From Rapana venosa (Eukaryota; Mollusca; Gastropoda; Neogastropoda; Muricidae), in assembly GCA_028751875.1 (NCBI GenBank), contig CM054135.1, forward strand, positions 11,162,631-11,226,630: 64,000 nt of DNA. Direction: 5' to 3'. A model generated the notes under the pieces. It was not told the DNA's origin. It did no database searches and saw only the letters and a program-made list of their open reading frames with translations. Position 1 is the first letter of the stretch. Every line of letters begins with the position of its first letter. A program made the translations under genes and the position numbers. This document shows, piece by piece, positions 41,306 to 52,507 of this stretch.

Positions 41306-42395
41306 AGCCTGGCTTTCTTTTAATGTATATAAATATCTAGGAATATATTTTTCAACACGATTAAGTTTTTCGTTTGCCTGTAGAGATCTGGAAAGTAGAG
41401 CAAAATATCCTTTATTGTGTATTCTGAGAAAACTAATGCAATTAAATAATGAATCTCTTACGTTATTTCTGAAGTTGTTTGATGCCCAAATTTAACCTAC
41501 AGTGCAATATGGTGCTGAGTTATGGGGTTTAGACGCAGGTGTTGTGGAAATTGAAAAGATTCATTTGTATGCCTTGAAGAAATTTCTAGGCATATCAATC
41601 CAAACACCCGATGACTTAGTTTATGGGGAAACTAACAGGCATCCAATTAGTTTAATTTCCATGGTCAAGTGTATTCGTTATTGGCTAAAGCTCACACAAA
41701 TAGAATCACATAGATTACCTCATAAAGCTGATAAAATGTTAATGAATTTAGATGCCAGAAGTAAGAAAAAACTAGGTATGGAGTATAAGACTAAAATTAT
41801 ATGAATATGGTTTTGGATTCGTATGGGAAAATCAAGGTGTATGGGGACATAGCTGGGTTTATTTATGCGTTTCGGCAACGACTAGTGGATTGCAGATGGC
41901 AGACATGGTCTTCACATGTTCAGGAGAGTGATCGATTTGATATAAACAGATTGTTGAATCCTTTGCATTGTGTTCCAGTCTATGTATCAATGCCCATAGA
42001 CAGATATCTAAAACAAATAATGACTAAATTTAGATTTGGTATTTCTGATATACATTTACATTCTTACCGTTATAAATCTGTCAATTATCGTACTTTGATA
42101 AGTCCATTATGTCATGATGCTCTTGAAAATGAACTCCATTTTGTTTTGTCTTGCCCTTAGCTAAAAGAGCTACGAGAACAATTGATTCCTTTAAAGTACT
42201 TTCGACAGCCTGTTTTGTTCAAATATGATTATGCTGATGACAACTCCTAACGAAACAATTGCAAAAAAGCTTGTATATTTACACAAAGCGTTTAAAGTAC
42301 GCAGTATGTTGTCAACATGAAATGTCTTAATCTGTGAAAACCTACAAATTGTGTGTTCTACCTTGTATATATACCCCTTCTAAGGGGCAATGGCC
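41306..42395 (+). mobile_element. Non-LTR retrotransposon RT C-terminal fragment
   Basis: Reads VYKYLGIYFSTRLSFSF, then an in-frame stop where the context predicts Leu (GCCCAAATTTAACCTACAG at 41486-41504), then QYGAELWGLDAGVVEIEK, LYALKKFLGISIQTPDDL, YGETNRHPISLISMVKCI, a frame change near 41775, then DCRWQTWSSHVQESDRF, INRLLNPLHC and CHDALENELHFVLSCP. The 3' end has GGGGCAATGGCCTTTATGAA followed by CA repeats. Probably the same family as 38246-38640, with the middle of the RT missing. Confidence 0.75.
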
Positions 42396-42396
42396 T

Positions 42397-42700
42397 TTAT
42401 GAACACACACACAAACACACATACACACACACACTCTCACTGTCTGTCTGTCTGTCTTTCCATCACATACACAGTTCACGCACACAGAGTTCACACACAC
42501 AGTTCACACATACAGAGTTCACACACACAGAGTTCACACAAACACGCATTAGCACACACACAGAGTTCACACAGAGTTCACACAAACATACACAGTTCTC
42601 ACACCCATACACACACAGAGTTCACACACACTCACACAAATACTCCCCCCCCCCCCCCCCCGCCGCCCAACGCACACAAACACATACACACTCTCTCTCA
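42397..42700. repeat. CA-rich minisatellite with AGAGTTCACACA units
   Basis: About ten ACACAGAGTTCACACA-type units between 42470 and 42625, then a poly-C run and more CA. Confidence 0.9.
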
Positions 42701-42782
42701 TTCCTTTCAGCACTTGTTCTACATCCACTGTCACTGTCCCTGTGACTGTGTAAGGTGAAAAACTGTGCTCTTTGTAGTGCCA

Positions 42783-43160
42783 TAGAAAACTGCTGGGCAT
42801 ATCCTGGAGAGAATGAAAGACCAATGAATTTGTCAAGAGCCAAATAACAGGGCTGGCAGGTCCCCAGGAACCTCCTCTCACCATCGTCAAGAAGAAAAAG
42901 CTGACATGGTTCGGCCACGTCACCCGCCACAACACTCAGCCAAAAACAGTACTGCAGGGAACACTCGAAGGTGGCAGAAAGAGGGGAAGACAGAACAAGT
43001 CATGGATGGACAACATCAGAGAATGGACCAGGATGAATGACTCGGCACTACTGCGCAGAGCCGAGGACCGAGATGGATGGAGGAGGCTTACCACGGCATC
43101 GTCTCTCGTGTCTCCTCCACGACCGCCAAGGTCACGGGACTGATGATGATGATGATGAAT
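42783..43160 (+). mobile_element. RTE-like LINE 3' fragment
   Basis: Nearly identical to 29021-29400. It runs from AGAAAACTGCTGGGCATATC through AAGCTGACATGGTTCGGCCA and GGCAGAAAGAGGGGAAGAC to CGGGACTGATGATGATGATG. More strongly 5' truncated than the sister copy. Confidence 0.85.
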
Positions 43161-43164
43161 ATAA

Positions 43165-43532
43165 GCTGTCCTCCCTCTCCTCTACCCATCTCCCCCCCCC
43201 CCCCCCCCCCCCCTCTGTCCCTCCCTCCCCCCTTCCCCTTGGGAATGAACACCAGGTTAACTCAAAGAAAGGAGGAGAAGGCCCAGAGATTTCCATTTAC
43301 ATTTAGGTGAATGGTGAATAGTGCCTTAGGTGAATGGTGAAAAGTGCCTGTCAAGCCCTCACCACACTCCTCCCTATCTGTCTGTGTCTGCCTTTTGTGT
43401 AGTGTTGTGTACCACTGTCATTAAATGACGCCAGGTTTCACTGTGTGAAATTCAGGCCGCTCTCCCCAGGGAGATAACGTCCCCCCCCCCCCCCGCCCCC
43501 CACACACACACTCTCTCACACACACACACACA

Positions 43533-43570
<38 letters not shown>

Positions 43571-43580
43571 CGAGCGAGCG
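43165..43580. repeat. Poly-C, CA and GT tracts with a SINE family B scrap
   Basis: Poly-C at 43190-43215 and 43480-43500. A reversed family B fragment lies at about 43428-43478 (GTGTGAAATTCAGG, CGCTCTCCCCAGGGAG). Then CACACACAC and TGTGTGTGTG lie head to tail, able to form a hairpin. Confidence 0.7.
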
Positions 43581-43583
43581 CGG

Positions 43584-43780
43584 TCGTTACATGATCTTAT
43601 TACTTCGCGCGTGTGTGTGTATGTGTGTGTGCGTGCGCGCAGGTATTACATGACCTTATTACTTCGAGTGTAACAAGTATATCTTTAGCAATCTATTCAT
43701 CAAATAAACATTCTACCCGTGCATTTAGTTCTAGATTCCTCTCGTTACATGATCTTATTACTTCGAGTGTAATGAGTATG
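43584..43780 (+). repeat. Three spaced copies of a ~30-bp motif
   Basis: (G/T)TTACATGA(T/C)CTTATTACTTCG at about 43585, 43645 and 43744. The last two extend with AGTGTAA(C/T). The spacing is about 60 and 99 bp. The function is unknown. Confidence 0.7.
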
Positions 43781-43905
43781 TTGGTTGTACTCTACCTTTA
43801 CAACCATAATCACAGAAGTGTTAACGGTATCTAGGTTTGAAAATAGGATTCAATAAAATCATTATATGCTATGATATACACTGAACAGTCGTGAATCTCT
43901 CTGTC

Positions 43906-44019
<114 letters not shown>

Positions 44020-44499
44020 GCATGCAATGCTGCTTTAAGTGTACCCTTCAAGTTCACCTCCAATACATTATGCTAGTACTGAATAATAATTATCGGTGCA
44101 ACTAGGGACACTAGTATCCTTATTCATTAATCTATTAAAAGAAGTAAAACAGATAACATGGTACTCTTTTTTAAAGGAGAAAATTGTATAAATCAAAGAC
44201 CGAAAATTCACTTTGAATACAGGGCTGCACAGTGTGTAGTTAAGACACTGAAGGGCTTAGCGTGATATCAATATCCTGCCTTACCCAACCCATGACTGCC
44301 CTGTACGCAATCAAAATAGTAGTTAAATAGAGATAAGACCACACTATACTAGACCCAGCTGGTGTTGAAGCTATAGCAAACTTATGCACACAAAGACATT
44401 ACTTTAAATCATCCAGAACACTCAAATATCTACAACAAACAAAAGAAATCACAAAATATTACATCAACTCACACCGACAATTTGTTTCTACTTACATAC

Positions 44500-44840
44500 A
44501 CGGTGGTTCCATCCCCGTTTGGGCCCAACACTTTTCCCCAATCCATTAGACCAAGAGTCTAGAGGTTGTCTGGGTGCTAGTCTTTTGGATGAGACGATAA
44601 ACCGAGGTCCCATGTGTTACACAAAATTATTTAGCGCAGGTATTTACCCGCGGCAACAAGAGTTGTCCCTGGCAAAATTCTGTAACAAAAAGCCACTCTG
44701 ATAGGGGAACAAATACAGTTGAAGACAGGAAATGGGTGGCGCTGCTCTTGTGGCGACGCGCTCTTCCTGTGGAGAGCAGCTTGAATTTCATGCAGAGAAA
44801 TCTGCTATGATTTAAAGTGGCATCAAATAAAAAAACAACA
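44500..44840 (+). mobile_element. tRNA-derived SINE, family B, head-truncated
   Basis: GGTTCCATCCCCGTTTGGGC (B box region), GATGAGACGATAAACCGAGG, GTTACACAAAATTATTTAGC, GGCAACAAGAGTTGTCCC and GGTGGCGCTGCTCTTGTGGC. It ends ATCAAATAAAAAAACAAC. The A box part is missing. Confidence 0.8.
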
Positions 44841-45084
44841 ATAAGAGAATCCTTTTCTTTCACACATCACACTTATTACACAATCACTGGTACTGGTTGT
44901 TGTGAAGTAATGATCCATTATGGCGCAATCATGCAGGAAGGGAGATAGAAATGTTTCCTGACACCACAATACAGGCAAAGAAAACCACACACAGAAACCT
45001 TTAGCGTGATGTTCAGTCACAACCCAAGACCAGAATTTTTCAGCGAATGCAGGCACAGAAGGATGTAGAAGGAATCCTCTGAGA

Positions 45085-45490
45085 TGCCGTTTTATCGTTT
45101 ATCTCAGGCTTGTCCTGGTAGCCCACAGCTGGAAGACCCCATACCCAAGAGGCGCAACTCTTTCCTGTATCCTTTGAGTTTAGCATTGCTGATTCTTCTA
45201 TCAATCATTATATAATCGATATAATTTCTCACTCTGTCTCCTGGTGATATCCAAGTGTAGCATTTTTCTGACTGGCTGCTTGAGGAGGGAGTTTTTAATT
45301 TCAAGCTCGATTGCTTGGCAGAGGGATGCCAACATGTCACCTCTTTCATTTCTCTCTCCCAGTCCGTAAGGGCCGATTCCATTTTTCTTTCTTCATCTTC
45401 ACCAACTTTTGTCACCCATTATTATACATGGTTCTGTTTTTGTTATCTTGTCTCTGACAGTTAGTACATCATAATAAAACTGCTCAATTT
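45085..45490 (-). mobile_element. LINE endonuclease fragment
   Basis: On the minus strand: DKKIEQFYYDVLTVRDKI, TEPCIIMGD, then after a frame change KVGEDEERKMES, CYTWISPGDRVRNYIDYI and MIDRRISNAKLKG. These are the GD(F)NAK-like and TW.SP...IDYI boxes of an AP-type endonuclease as found in LINEs. No other part of the element is attached. 44845-45084 shows nothing recognisable. Confidence 0.7.
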
Positions 45491-45505
45491 TCTTGTCAGT
45501 ATTTG

Positions 45506-45797
45506 GGGGAACGATAGCTCAGTTGTCAGAGCACTCGTTTTCCTCAGCCAATGTTAAGCAGCATCGAGCGTGGTTACCACTTGGATGGGTGACTGTTGGC
45601 GCGGCTTGGCTTCAGTACAGTCCCCCAGTTCATCCAGTTGTAAATGGGTACCTGCCTCTTTAGGGTCAGGGAAGGTAAAGCAGCGAGGGAGAGGAGATGG
45701 GCACCACCCTCAAAATGCTGGCCCCTAGAGAAGCTGAGGTCTCTGACGCCTCGCTCCCCTACAACCACATAGGTTACGGGACACCTTTACCTTTAAT
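45506..45797 (+). mobile_element. SINE family D, full length, plus strand
   Basis: GGGGGAACGATAGCTCAGTT carries an A box (TAGCTCAGTTG, 45515-45525). The stretch 45551-45593 (ATGTTAAGCAGCATCG..., TGGTTACCACTTGGATGGGT) follows the box A, intermediate element and box C order of the 5S rRNA internal promoter. The body and the AAGGTAAAG tail region are complete to ACACCTTTACCTTTA. This is the best copy for studying the composite head. Confidence 0.85.
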
Positions 45798-45799
45798 GG

Positions 45800-45965
45800 T
45801 GGATATTGGTGCGTATCTGAGAACATGATGTTTTGTGTCAAGCTTCAGAGAGAGGATACGAAATTTTACATCGTATAAATCTGTTGCTCTTCCATCCCTT
45901 GGTATTTCAAATCACAAAACAGTCTACCTCATGCCCCCATATAAACTTAACAAAAATAAAAACAG
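45800..45965 (+). mobile_element. LINE endonuclease C-terminal scrap
   Basis: The frame near 45900 reads ISNHKTVYLMPPYKLNKN, resembling the DHRTVYL.P.YK end of LINE endonucleases. Short and low confidence. Confidence 0.4.
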
Positions 45966-46002
45966 ATCCTGTTACAGCGAGAGTGCAAGTATCAGTGAAT
46001 AA

Positions 46003-49000
46003 TTAATAATAATAATAATAATAAATGGAACTTATATAGCGCTATATCTTGCAAAGACAAATCAAAGCGCATGCATTCAGCCTAATCTCACACAGTCATG
46101 CAATCAATGATAAATAATCAATAGTTTAAACAAACAGATATTTACAAACATGGTGCGCTGCAGACAAAATCTATGAAAACAAAATGTAAATAGTCAAATG
46201 TTTTTCAAAAGCACACACACACTCACACAGGTCGTATACTTTAGCAGGGTGATAGGGCATGGGTTAGTGAAGGTGGGATAGCTCTGATATGAAACAGGAG
46301 GGGGGGAATCTTAGGTTTGAAATAAATATGTCTTGAGGCTGGATTTAAAAGTGTCATAACTAGGTTTCTGGCGAAGAGAGAGAGGGAGCTCATTCCAGGT
46401 CGATGGACCCGAAATAGAGAAAGAGCGGCGGCCAACAGTGGATTGGTTGAATCTAGGTATTCGTAGGCACAAGGTATCTGCAGCAGAGCGGAGGGAACGT
46501 GAAGGAGTGTACAGGTTAAGACATTCACAGAGGTAGGAGGGTGCAGTTTTGTGGAGATATTTGTAACAGAGGGTACTGATCTTATAATTTACTCTCTGTG
46601 GCACAGGCAGCCAGTGGAGAGATTGCAAGAGAGGGGTAATGTGCTCAGATTTGTTCTTTCTCAGAACTAGTCGAGCTGCGGAGTTTTGTAAACGTTGAAG
46701 GGAGTGGATAGATGATGCTGGCCAGACCAGACAAAAGAGAATTGCAATAGTCCAGACATGAAAGAATGAGAGAAGTGACAAGTTTGGCTGTTGCATCGGT
46801 GGACAGGTACTTTCGAATAGCACTAATACGCCGTAATTGATAGTAGCACGATTGACAGGTCTGGGTGATGAATTTTTTCATAGAGAGTGTGTTGTCGATA
46901 ACGACACCTAGATACTTCACAGCAGTGGATAGAGGGACTGATGTATTGCTGTTTCTATTGAAGCTGTTGTAATGGAAGAGAGTTTGTGTTTGGTCCCTAC
47001 AAGCATGCTTTCGGTTTTATCTGCATTTAGTTGTAATTTGTTCTGTGTCATCCAGTTTTGAATATCTTCAAAGCAGGCCATATTTGTCAGGAGAGAAGGC
47101 AGATTTTCAGGAGTAACACTGCTTTGAATCTGAGAGTCATCTGCGTAAAAATGATGGTTGATTTGATGACGGTTTATTATATGTGATAGTGGGGCAGTGT
47201 AAAGAGTGAAAAGAACAGGGCCTAGAACTGATCCCTGTGGGACTCGCATTCCAGTTTGGCAGGTTTTGATTGAATCTTGTTTACTGCAACTGTCTGGAAT
47301 CGGTCAGTAAGGTATGAATTAAACCAGGTGAGGGCTGTGCCAGTAACACCGGACGTTTTTTGAAGACGGGAGAGAAGAATTGAATGGTCTATAGTATCCA
47401 AAGCTGCTGATAAGTCGAGTAGAATGAGAAGGGAGATTTTCCCTGAGTCAGAAGCGAGTACAAGCGTGTTTAAAGTGTGTACTAGGGTGGTTTCAGTGCT
47501 GTGGTTGATGCGATAGGCAGACTGAAACTCAGGAAGAAGATTGTTGGAGAGAAGGTGGTTGTTGAGCTGTTTGAGAACTACCTTTTCAAAGACTTTAGAA
47601 ATGAAAGGTAGATTGGAAACAGGTCTATAATTCTTCAGAATGTTAGGGTCAAGGTCATGCTTTTTGAGTAGAGGTGTGACTATAGCAGTTTTGAGAGCTG
47701 ATGGAACATTTCCTGAAACAAGAGATGAGTTTACTATTTTCGTGATAGCGGGTATGAGTTGTGGTAGGCACTGTGTGAAAAGAGAAGCAGGTATGGGATC
47801 AAGATCACATGATTTTATAGTCATTTCTTTCAGAATTGTCATGATTTCTTTCTCACTTGTCGGATGAAAGAAAAGGAGAGGAGTGCCAGAGAATTGGGGA
47901 TCAGGAAGTGCAGGCTGGAAAGGAGTCTGATCCAGTTTGGAGCGAATGTTATAGACTTTTTCAGAAAAGAATGCAGAAAATATAGAAGGAAGTTCAGAGT
48001 GGTTGTGGATGGAAGGCAGAGGGCTTGCCTTCACAGATCCAAGAAGAGTAGACGTGAGGGAAAAGAGAGATTTCATAGACGTGGCATCAAGAACTTGAGA
48101 AGAGTAATACTTTGTTTTTTCTGAAAGAATTAAAGATTTGACTTTGTTTACTTGTTTTCGAAAGAGCTGCTTATTAATTTCCGTTTTTTATTTTCGCCAC
48201 TGCCGCTCTAGTTGCCTGCGTTTGTGCTTTGCGACCAGGATGTCATGGGTGTACCATGGCGCACATGGCCTATCAGGCAGGAGACGGTCAGTGGGAGGTG
48301 TATGCTCATCAAGCAGTTGGCTGAGAACATCATTGTAGTGTTTAGAGGGGTTATTGTTGTCAGAGGTTTGTGATAGGCGTTCAGCAGCTTGTGAAGAGAA
48401 AGTTTGAATATTTATGGCCTTAAGGTTGCAACGGGTGACATACTTTTTCTTTCTGATAGGCTTTGCGATATTTAGAGAGAAAAGAACAGCCGAATGATCA
48501 GAAAGTAGTTCATCAGTGATAGATACAGATGTGATCAGATCTTGGGAAACATCAGTAATTAGCCAGTCTAAAATATGTCCTGATCTGTGTGTTGCTTCGT
48601 TTACCAGATGAGAAAGAGAGTGGTTCCACAAAGAAAGAGACAGACGTTTGACATCAGAAGAAGACTGGTTATCAAAATGGAAGTTAAAGTCACCGAGAAT
48701 GATGAGCTTTCTGGGAGAGAGGCTGTAGTGATCCAGGAGTGACTGAAACTCTTTGATGGAAAATGGAAGATGTCAGATTATTCTTATGGCTTGGCGGTGG
48801 ACGGTAAAGACAGCAGAAAGTAATAGAGTGGCCAGGTGTGTTGAAGTTGAGTTCACAGACTTCGAAAGGTTCAGGTGAGAAAGGAAGGGAGTGACAGAAA
48901 GAAAGAGCAGGTTCGAGTGTATCTTTATAAACGATGGCAATGCCACCTCCACGGGAGGGTTCGGGGAAGAGAAAGAGTTTTATAACCAGGTGGTGTCAGT

Positions 49001-49500
49001 TGTTTTATTTTCGGTTCATGACCGTGTGGTTTTAACCAGGTTTCTGTAAGAAATGTTAGATCAATCTTCTTTTCAGAGATGAAATCAGAAATGAGATCAG
49101 CTTTACCTTCTGGGCAGACAGATTGCACGTTGAGGATGAAGGATGGTAGAAGGAGGCAGAGAGGTTGATGATAACTGTGGTGAATTAGGATAAGTGTCAG
49201 TGGAAGAGGATGAAGGCGATGGTAAAGATGTGGAGAGTGGAAGAGCAGACAAAAGTTTGGATTGAGAATCAGGTGTAGAAGCTGGTGAAAGAACTGGGGA
49301 AGTTTGGGGGTTTACAGTTTCATACACACCATGATACACATTATCAGAACACGTTTTATCAAAGTCATAAACACAGGAAGAAGCAGGTGGGTGAGAGGGA
49401 AGCGAAGCAGTGTTGTCCTTGGTTACGGTGGTAGCGGTAGTGACGTCAGAAATGAGGCTGGATACGGATGTAGGGGGCGCAGGCGATTATGTCTGCGTGA
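46003..49500 (-). mobile_element. CR1/L2-like LINE, near full length, minus strand
   Basis: Second long copy. In element order: a S/P/T-rich N-terminal region (49339-49103); VCPEGKADLISDFISEKK, TFLTETWLKPHGHEP (49128-48925); endonuclease end GHILDWLITD, LLSDHSAVLFSLN and RPCAPWYTHDILVAK (48631-48188); then a 284-codon RT frame (48076-47222) with YRPVSNLPFISKVFEKVV, FQSAYRINHSTETTLVHT and LLDLSAALDTIDHSILLS. The next frame (47249-46917) has PQGSVLGPVLFTLY and HFYADDSQ, the catalytic box. The last part ends in FKSSLKTYLFQT. The 3' end is the TAATAATAA tail at 46003. Few frame breaks per kb compared with the copy at 18317. Confidence 0.88.
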
Positions 49501-49614
49501 CTGACAACACACTGAATGAGTGTGTGAGAGTGTAAGTAAAGTAAGTCTTCAATTTTAACGTCTTTCCACTTTAAGTGATACCAGACGATCCTAAAGTAGG
49601 AGGCTGAATATGAG

Positions 49615-49615
49615 A

Positions 49616-49651
<36 letters not shown>

Positions 49652-49685
49652 CTGTGTGTGAGTGAGTGTGCGTGTGTGTGTGTGG
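49615..49685. repeat. (GA)n and (GT)n microsatellite
   Basis: About 20 GA units followed by TGTGTGTGAGTGAG. Confidence 0.95.
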
Positions 49686-49987
49686 GCGTCCCTGCATGCA
49701 TGTGCACATGTGTGTGTAATAAATAGTAATAACAAAGGAAATAGTATCCTTAACATGAACAAATCAAGAACAGTAATTTAAAAAAAATTAATAATAAAAT
49801 TAAAAAATAACTTCAAGAACTACAATAAATGCCCTATAGGACTTAACAATAAACCCTTAGCAATGTCAATTGTTAACTTAACATTGTTCAAAATTTCTTC
49901 AATGGAATTCTCAGAAAAGGCAGGGAGATGAGGTTTTAACTTCTAATTGTGTGAGAGTGTACAGACCAGGAAGTGTTTCTTGATGTG

Positions 49988-50100
49988 TGCCAAGTCAAGT
50001 CAAGTCAAAAACACTTAATCATTCCATGAAGGGGAATTACAATTCTGACAGCCACAATGATACGTATCATAATCTCGAAAGACATAATTTGTGAAAGTAG
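49988..50100 (-). mobile_element. Retroelement 3' end with (GACTT)n tail
   Basis: GTCAAGTCAAGTCAAAAACA, CTTAATCATTCCATGAA and TATCATAATCTCGAAAGACA match the element at 9640-9740. The minus strand is the element's own orientation. Confidence 0.55.
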
Positions 50101-51260
50101 CTATAGACTAAGTGACTGATGTTATCCATTATATTTCTTTTTGTGGTTGGCCAATTTTTTAGCCTGAGGAAGGTTTTAAATAAACCAAAAATTTGCTCTG
50201 CCAAACACTTGTGGGTTGTGTTTTCACTTGTCTGCTTTTTTATCTACTTTTTTTTGTGAGGAAACTATTGTTCCTCAAAAAGATTGAAGGTATACCCAAC
50301 ATCTAACCCTGGGTGACAAAATCATTAGAATCATTTTTTTTTAAATTGTGGAAATAGTAGTGAAGGAAAACAAGTGCAGGTAACCACATACAACTTCTTA
50401 GTCATTTTGAAAAATGGTTATCAAGGATACAATTAAAAAAAGAAACTTTTGAAAATAATGTCTCTCAGTGACAGCAGTTTAATCGTTTAATTTAAAATCG
50501 TTTCTTAATGAAAAGATCAAAAGTGCTTCAGATCGGCTATATATAGTATGGCTTACATTACAGCACAGAAACATTTCAAAAAGAAATTTGGGAAAGTAAA
50601 AGTTTATAAAAACAGAAAGTTGAACAACAGTTTCAAATGGATAACATGTCAGATGAATGGGGGAGGGGTGGTGGTGGTGTTGAAAGGCTTGCAGGATAAA
50701 CAAGTGGAAAATGTTCAGCTCAGCCAATGACACCAGAAGCACAACATCTCTTTTCAGACAAACTTGATTCTCTCTATTGCCGCTTTGAGCATGAAGATCT
50801 TAGACATGAGCTTCTGTGTGTTCTGTCTGATCTGTGTAAACAAGGGAATGATGATGATGATAATAATAAACATATTACTTTACAAAGGTTACATTCCCCA
50901 CTGTTCTCATTAGGCGCCATAGCTTGGAGATTGTTGGAGATATGGGAGCTAATTTATATATTACTCTGTTACATATAGTATACAAAATTCAGATCTTATA
51001 ATTCCTAAACTGGACAATGCTTTCACCTGTGTATGTGTATAATTAGTATCAATATGTATACTGTATGTGCTGTGTATGTGTCGTACAGAGCAAAGGTAGA
51101 TGAAGAGACTTAATGATGTGTATTGACCCCTTAGAAGTTTAGTTGACAGATCAGTTAATTGAATCACTGAATGAGTGAGTGGGTAAGTAATGGTAGAGGT
51201 CGGCAGAATACATAGATTCACAGAGTTACTTTAACAGCAGGTGACAACGCTGTGTGGATT
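50100..51260. other. AT-rich sequence without a confident gene
   Basis: A short frame at 50727-50860 reads FSDKLDSLYCRFEHEDL, which resembles the segment between the endonuclease and RT of some LINEs, but it is too short to call. GATGATGATAATAAT follows. The remainder is AT-rich with no feature. Confidence 0.5.
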
Positions 51261-51271
51261 GCAGATACACG

Positions 51272-51457
51272 ATGGTTAAGCTGGGCAGAGCCAGTCCTGC
51301 ACTGGTGCTGAGTGTAGCAGTGAACCTTTGCTTCGTCAGCTATCTGTACTGGGGGGTGCCCTCCTCTTCGATGCCATCATTCCTGAATCATCCATGGAAG
51401 TTGGAGAGAGACAGTTCTCCAGAACATGATGCCATTACTGTTGGTCAACCTGAACAG
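51272..51457 (+). CDS. Possible first coding exon of a type II membrane protein
   Basis: An ATG at 51272 lies eight bases after GGATTGCAG, a fair 3' splice site, and a 62-codon frame ends exactly at CAG followed by GTGAGT, a strong donor, in phase 0. The product starts MVKLGRASPALVLSVAVNLC, with FVSYLYWG completing a single hydrophobic segment (about residues 9-28), followed by a Ser/Pro-rich stem (SSSMPSFLNHPWKLERDSS). A short cytoplasmic tail, one anchor and a stem are typical of Golgi glycosyltransferases, but no catalytic domain is visible. No downstream exon was found; the following intron would run into an (AT)n tract and a LINE. The identity is unknown. Confidence 0.4.
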
Positions 51458-51825
51458 GTGAGTGGATTTGGAGGCGTTGGTTGCAGAACCGTTAGGGTAG
51501 TTTGCAACATTCGTTTGTCATTTGATGTAAAGTTTAATGGTAACTAAGGGCAATGTTTATTTGTGTTGAAATGCACCATTTTTGTGTATTGATGCAACGT
51601 TTGATTGAGTTTTTATGCTACATGTGATTGTTTTTTAGTGCAGCGTTTATGTCTTGATGTAACCTTTAGTATGTATTCAATCTGTCCAGATTCTTCTTAC
51701 TCTCTTCTAGAGCTGAAAACTCTTTTTACCCATCAGTAGATTAAGCGTTTTTGAAACATCTACTTCTGATGGCTTTCATGCGTGAGAAGTCACACACACA
51801 TACATATACGTACATATTATATACA

Positions 51826-51828
51826 TAC

Positions 51829-51900
<72 letters not shown>
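51826..51900. repeat. (AT)n microsatellite
   Basis: About 35 TA dinucleotides. The stretch 51900-52440 has no recognisable gene. Confidence 0.95.
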
Positions 51901-51901
<1 letters not shown>

Positions 51902-52449
51902 TAACAGATATTAGCTAATATATAGCTTAAAAGATATTAGCTGATGGCTGTGATGAACCGTCCTTTGGACAAGCTATCACACCAAGTACTACCAGTTTTG
52001 GAAGAGATGTATTACACCAGCACAGCTGGTAAAATGAGTGCAGGAATTCCTCCCACTTCACTGACAAAATAATGAATCAAAATCTGACACCATTTACCAT
52101 ATACACCATCAGCAGATCGATTTATTGTCAGAAGTTGCCTGCATTCCAGGTCATGTTGACATCCGAGGTAATGAGGTTGCTGACTGACTTACCAAGTGTG
52201 TCATGCAAAACTAGGTGTTCATGTCCACTGTACCATACACAGGCTTTAAATCCTAAAGTGAAAGCAATATGTAATTCCTTTTATAAGTGAAACAGAACAG
52301 ACAGACCTACAACAAACATTTCCAGATTTGCCCTTAACTAAAGGAGGTTGTTTTTTATGTGGAAAAGACAGAAACCATAATACTGCTGGATATTAACTAG
52401 TATGTATTTGTGGGAAAAACACTTCAAGGATGATGAAAATGCATTAAGT

Positions 52450-52507
52450 CCCCGTGTGCATGCAGCTTTGTAAATTTTGTCATCCTTTCCCATTGGCACA
52501 CAATGCC
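52450..52507 (-). mobile_element. SINE family A scrap next to the RTE-like LINE
   Basis: AGTCCCCGTGTGCATGCAGC, TTTGTAAATTTTGTCATCC and GGCACACAATGCC match the family A body in reverse. It ends where the LINE 3' end begins. Confidence 0.65.

Noticed and set aside
45551..45593. 5S rRNA gene
   Set aside because: Only the internal-promoter portion is present, inside a SINE family with other copies. The 5' and 3' stems of 5S rRNA are absent.
50727..50860. LINE fragment (FSDKLDSLYCRFEHEDL)
   Set aside because: Suggestive of a LINE linker but too short, with no adjoining RT or endonuclease box.
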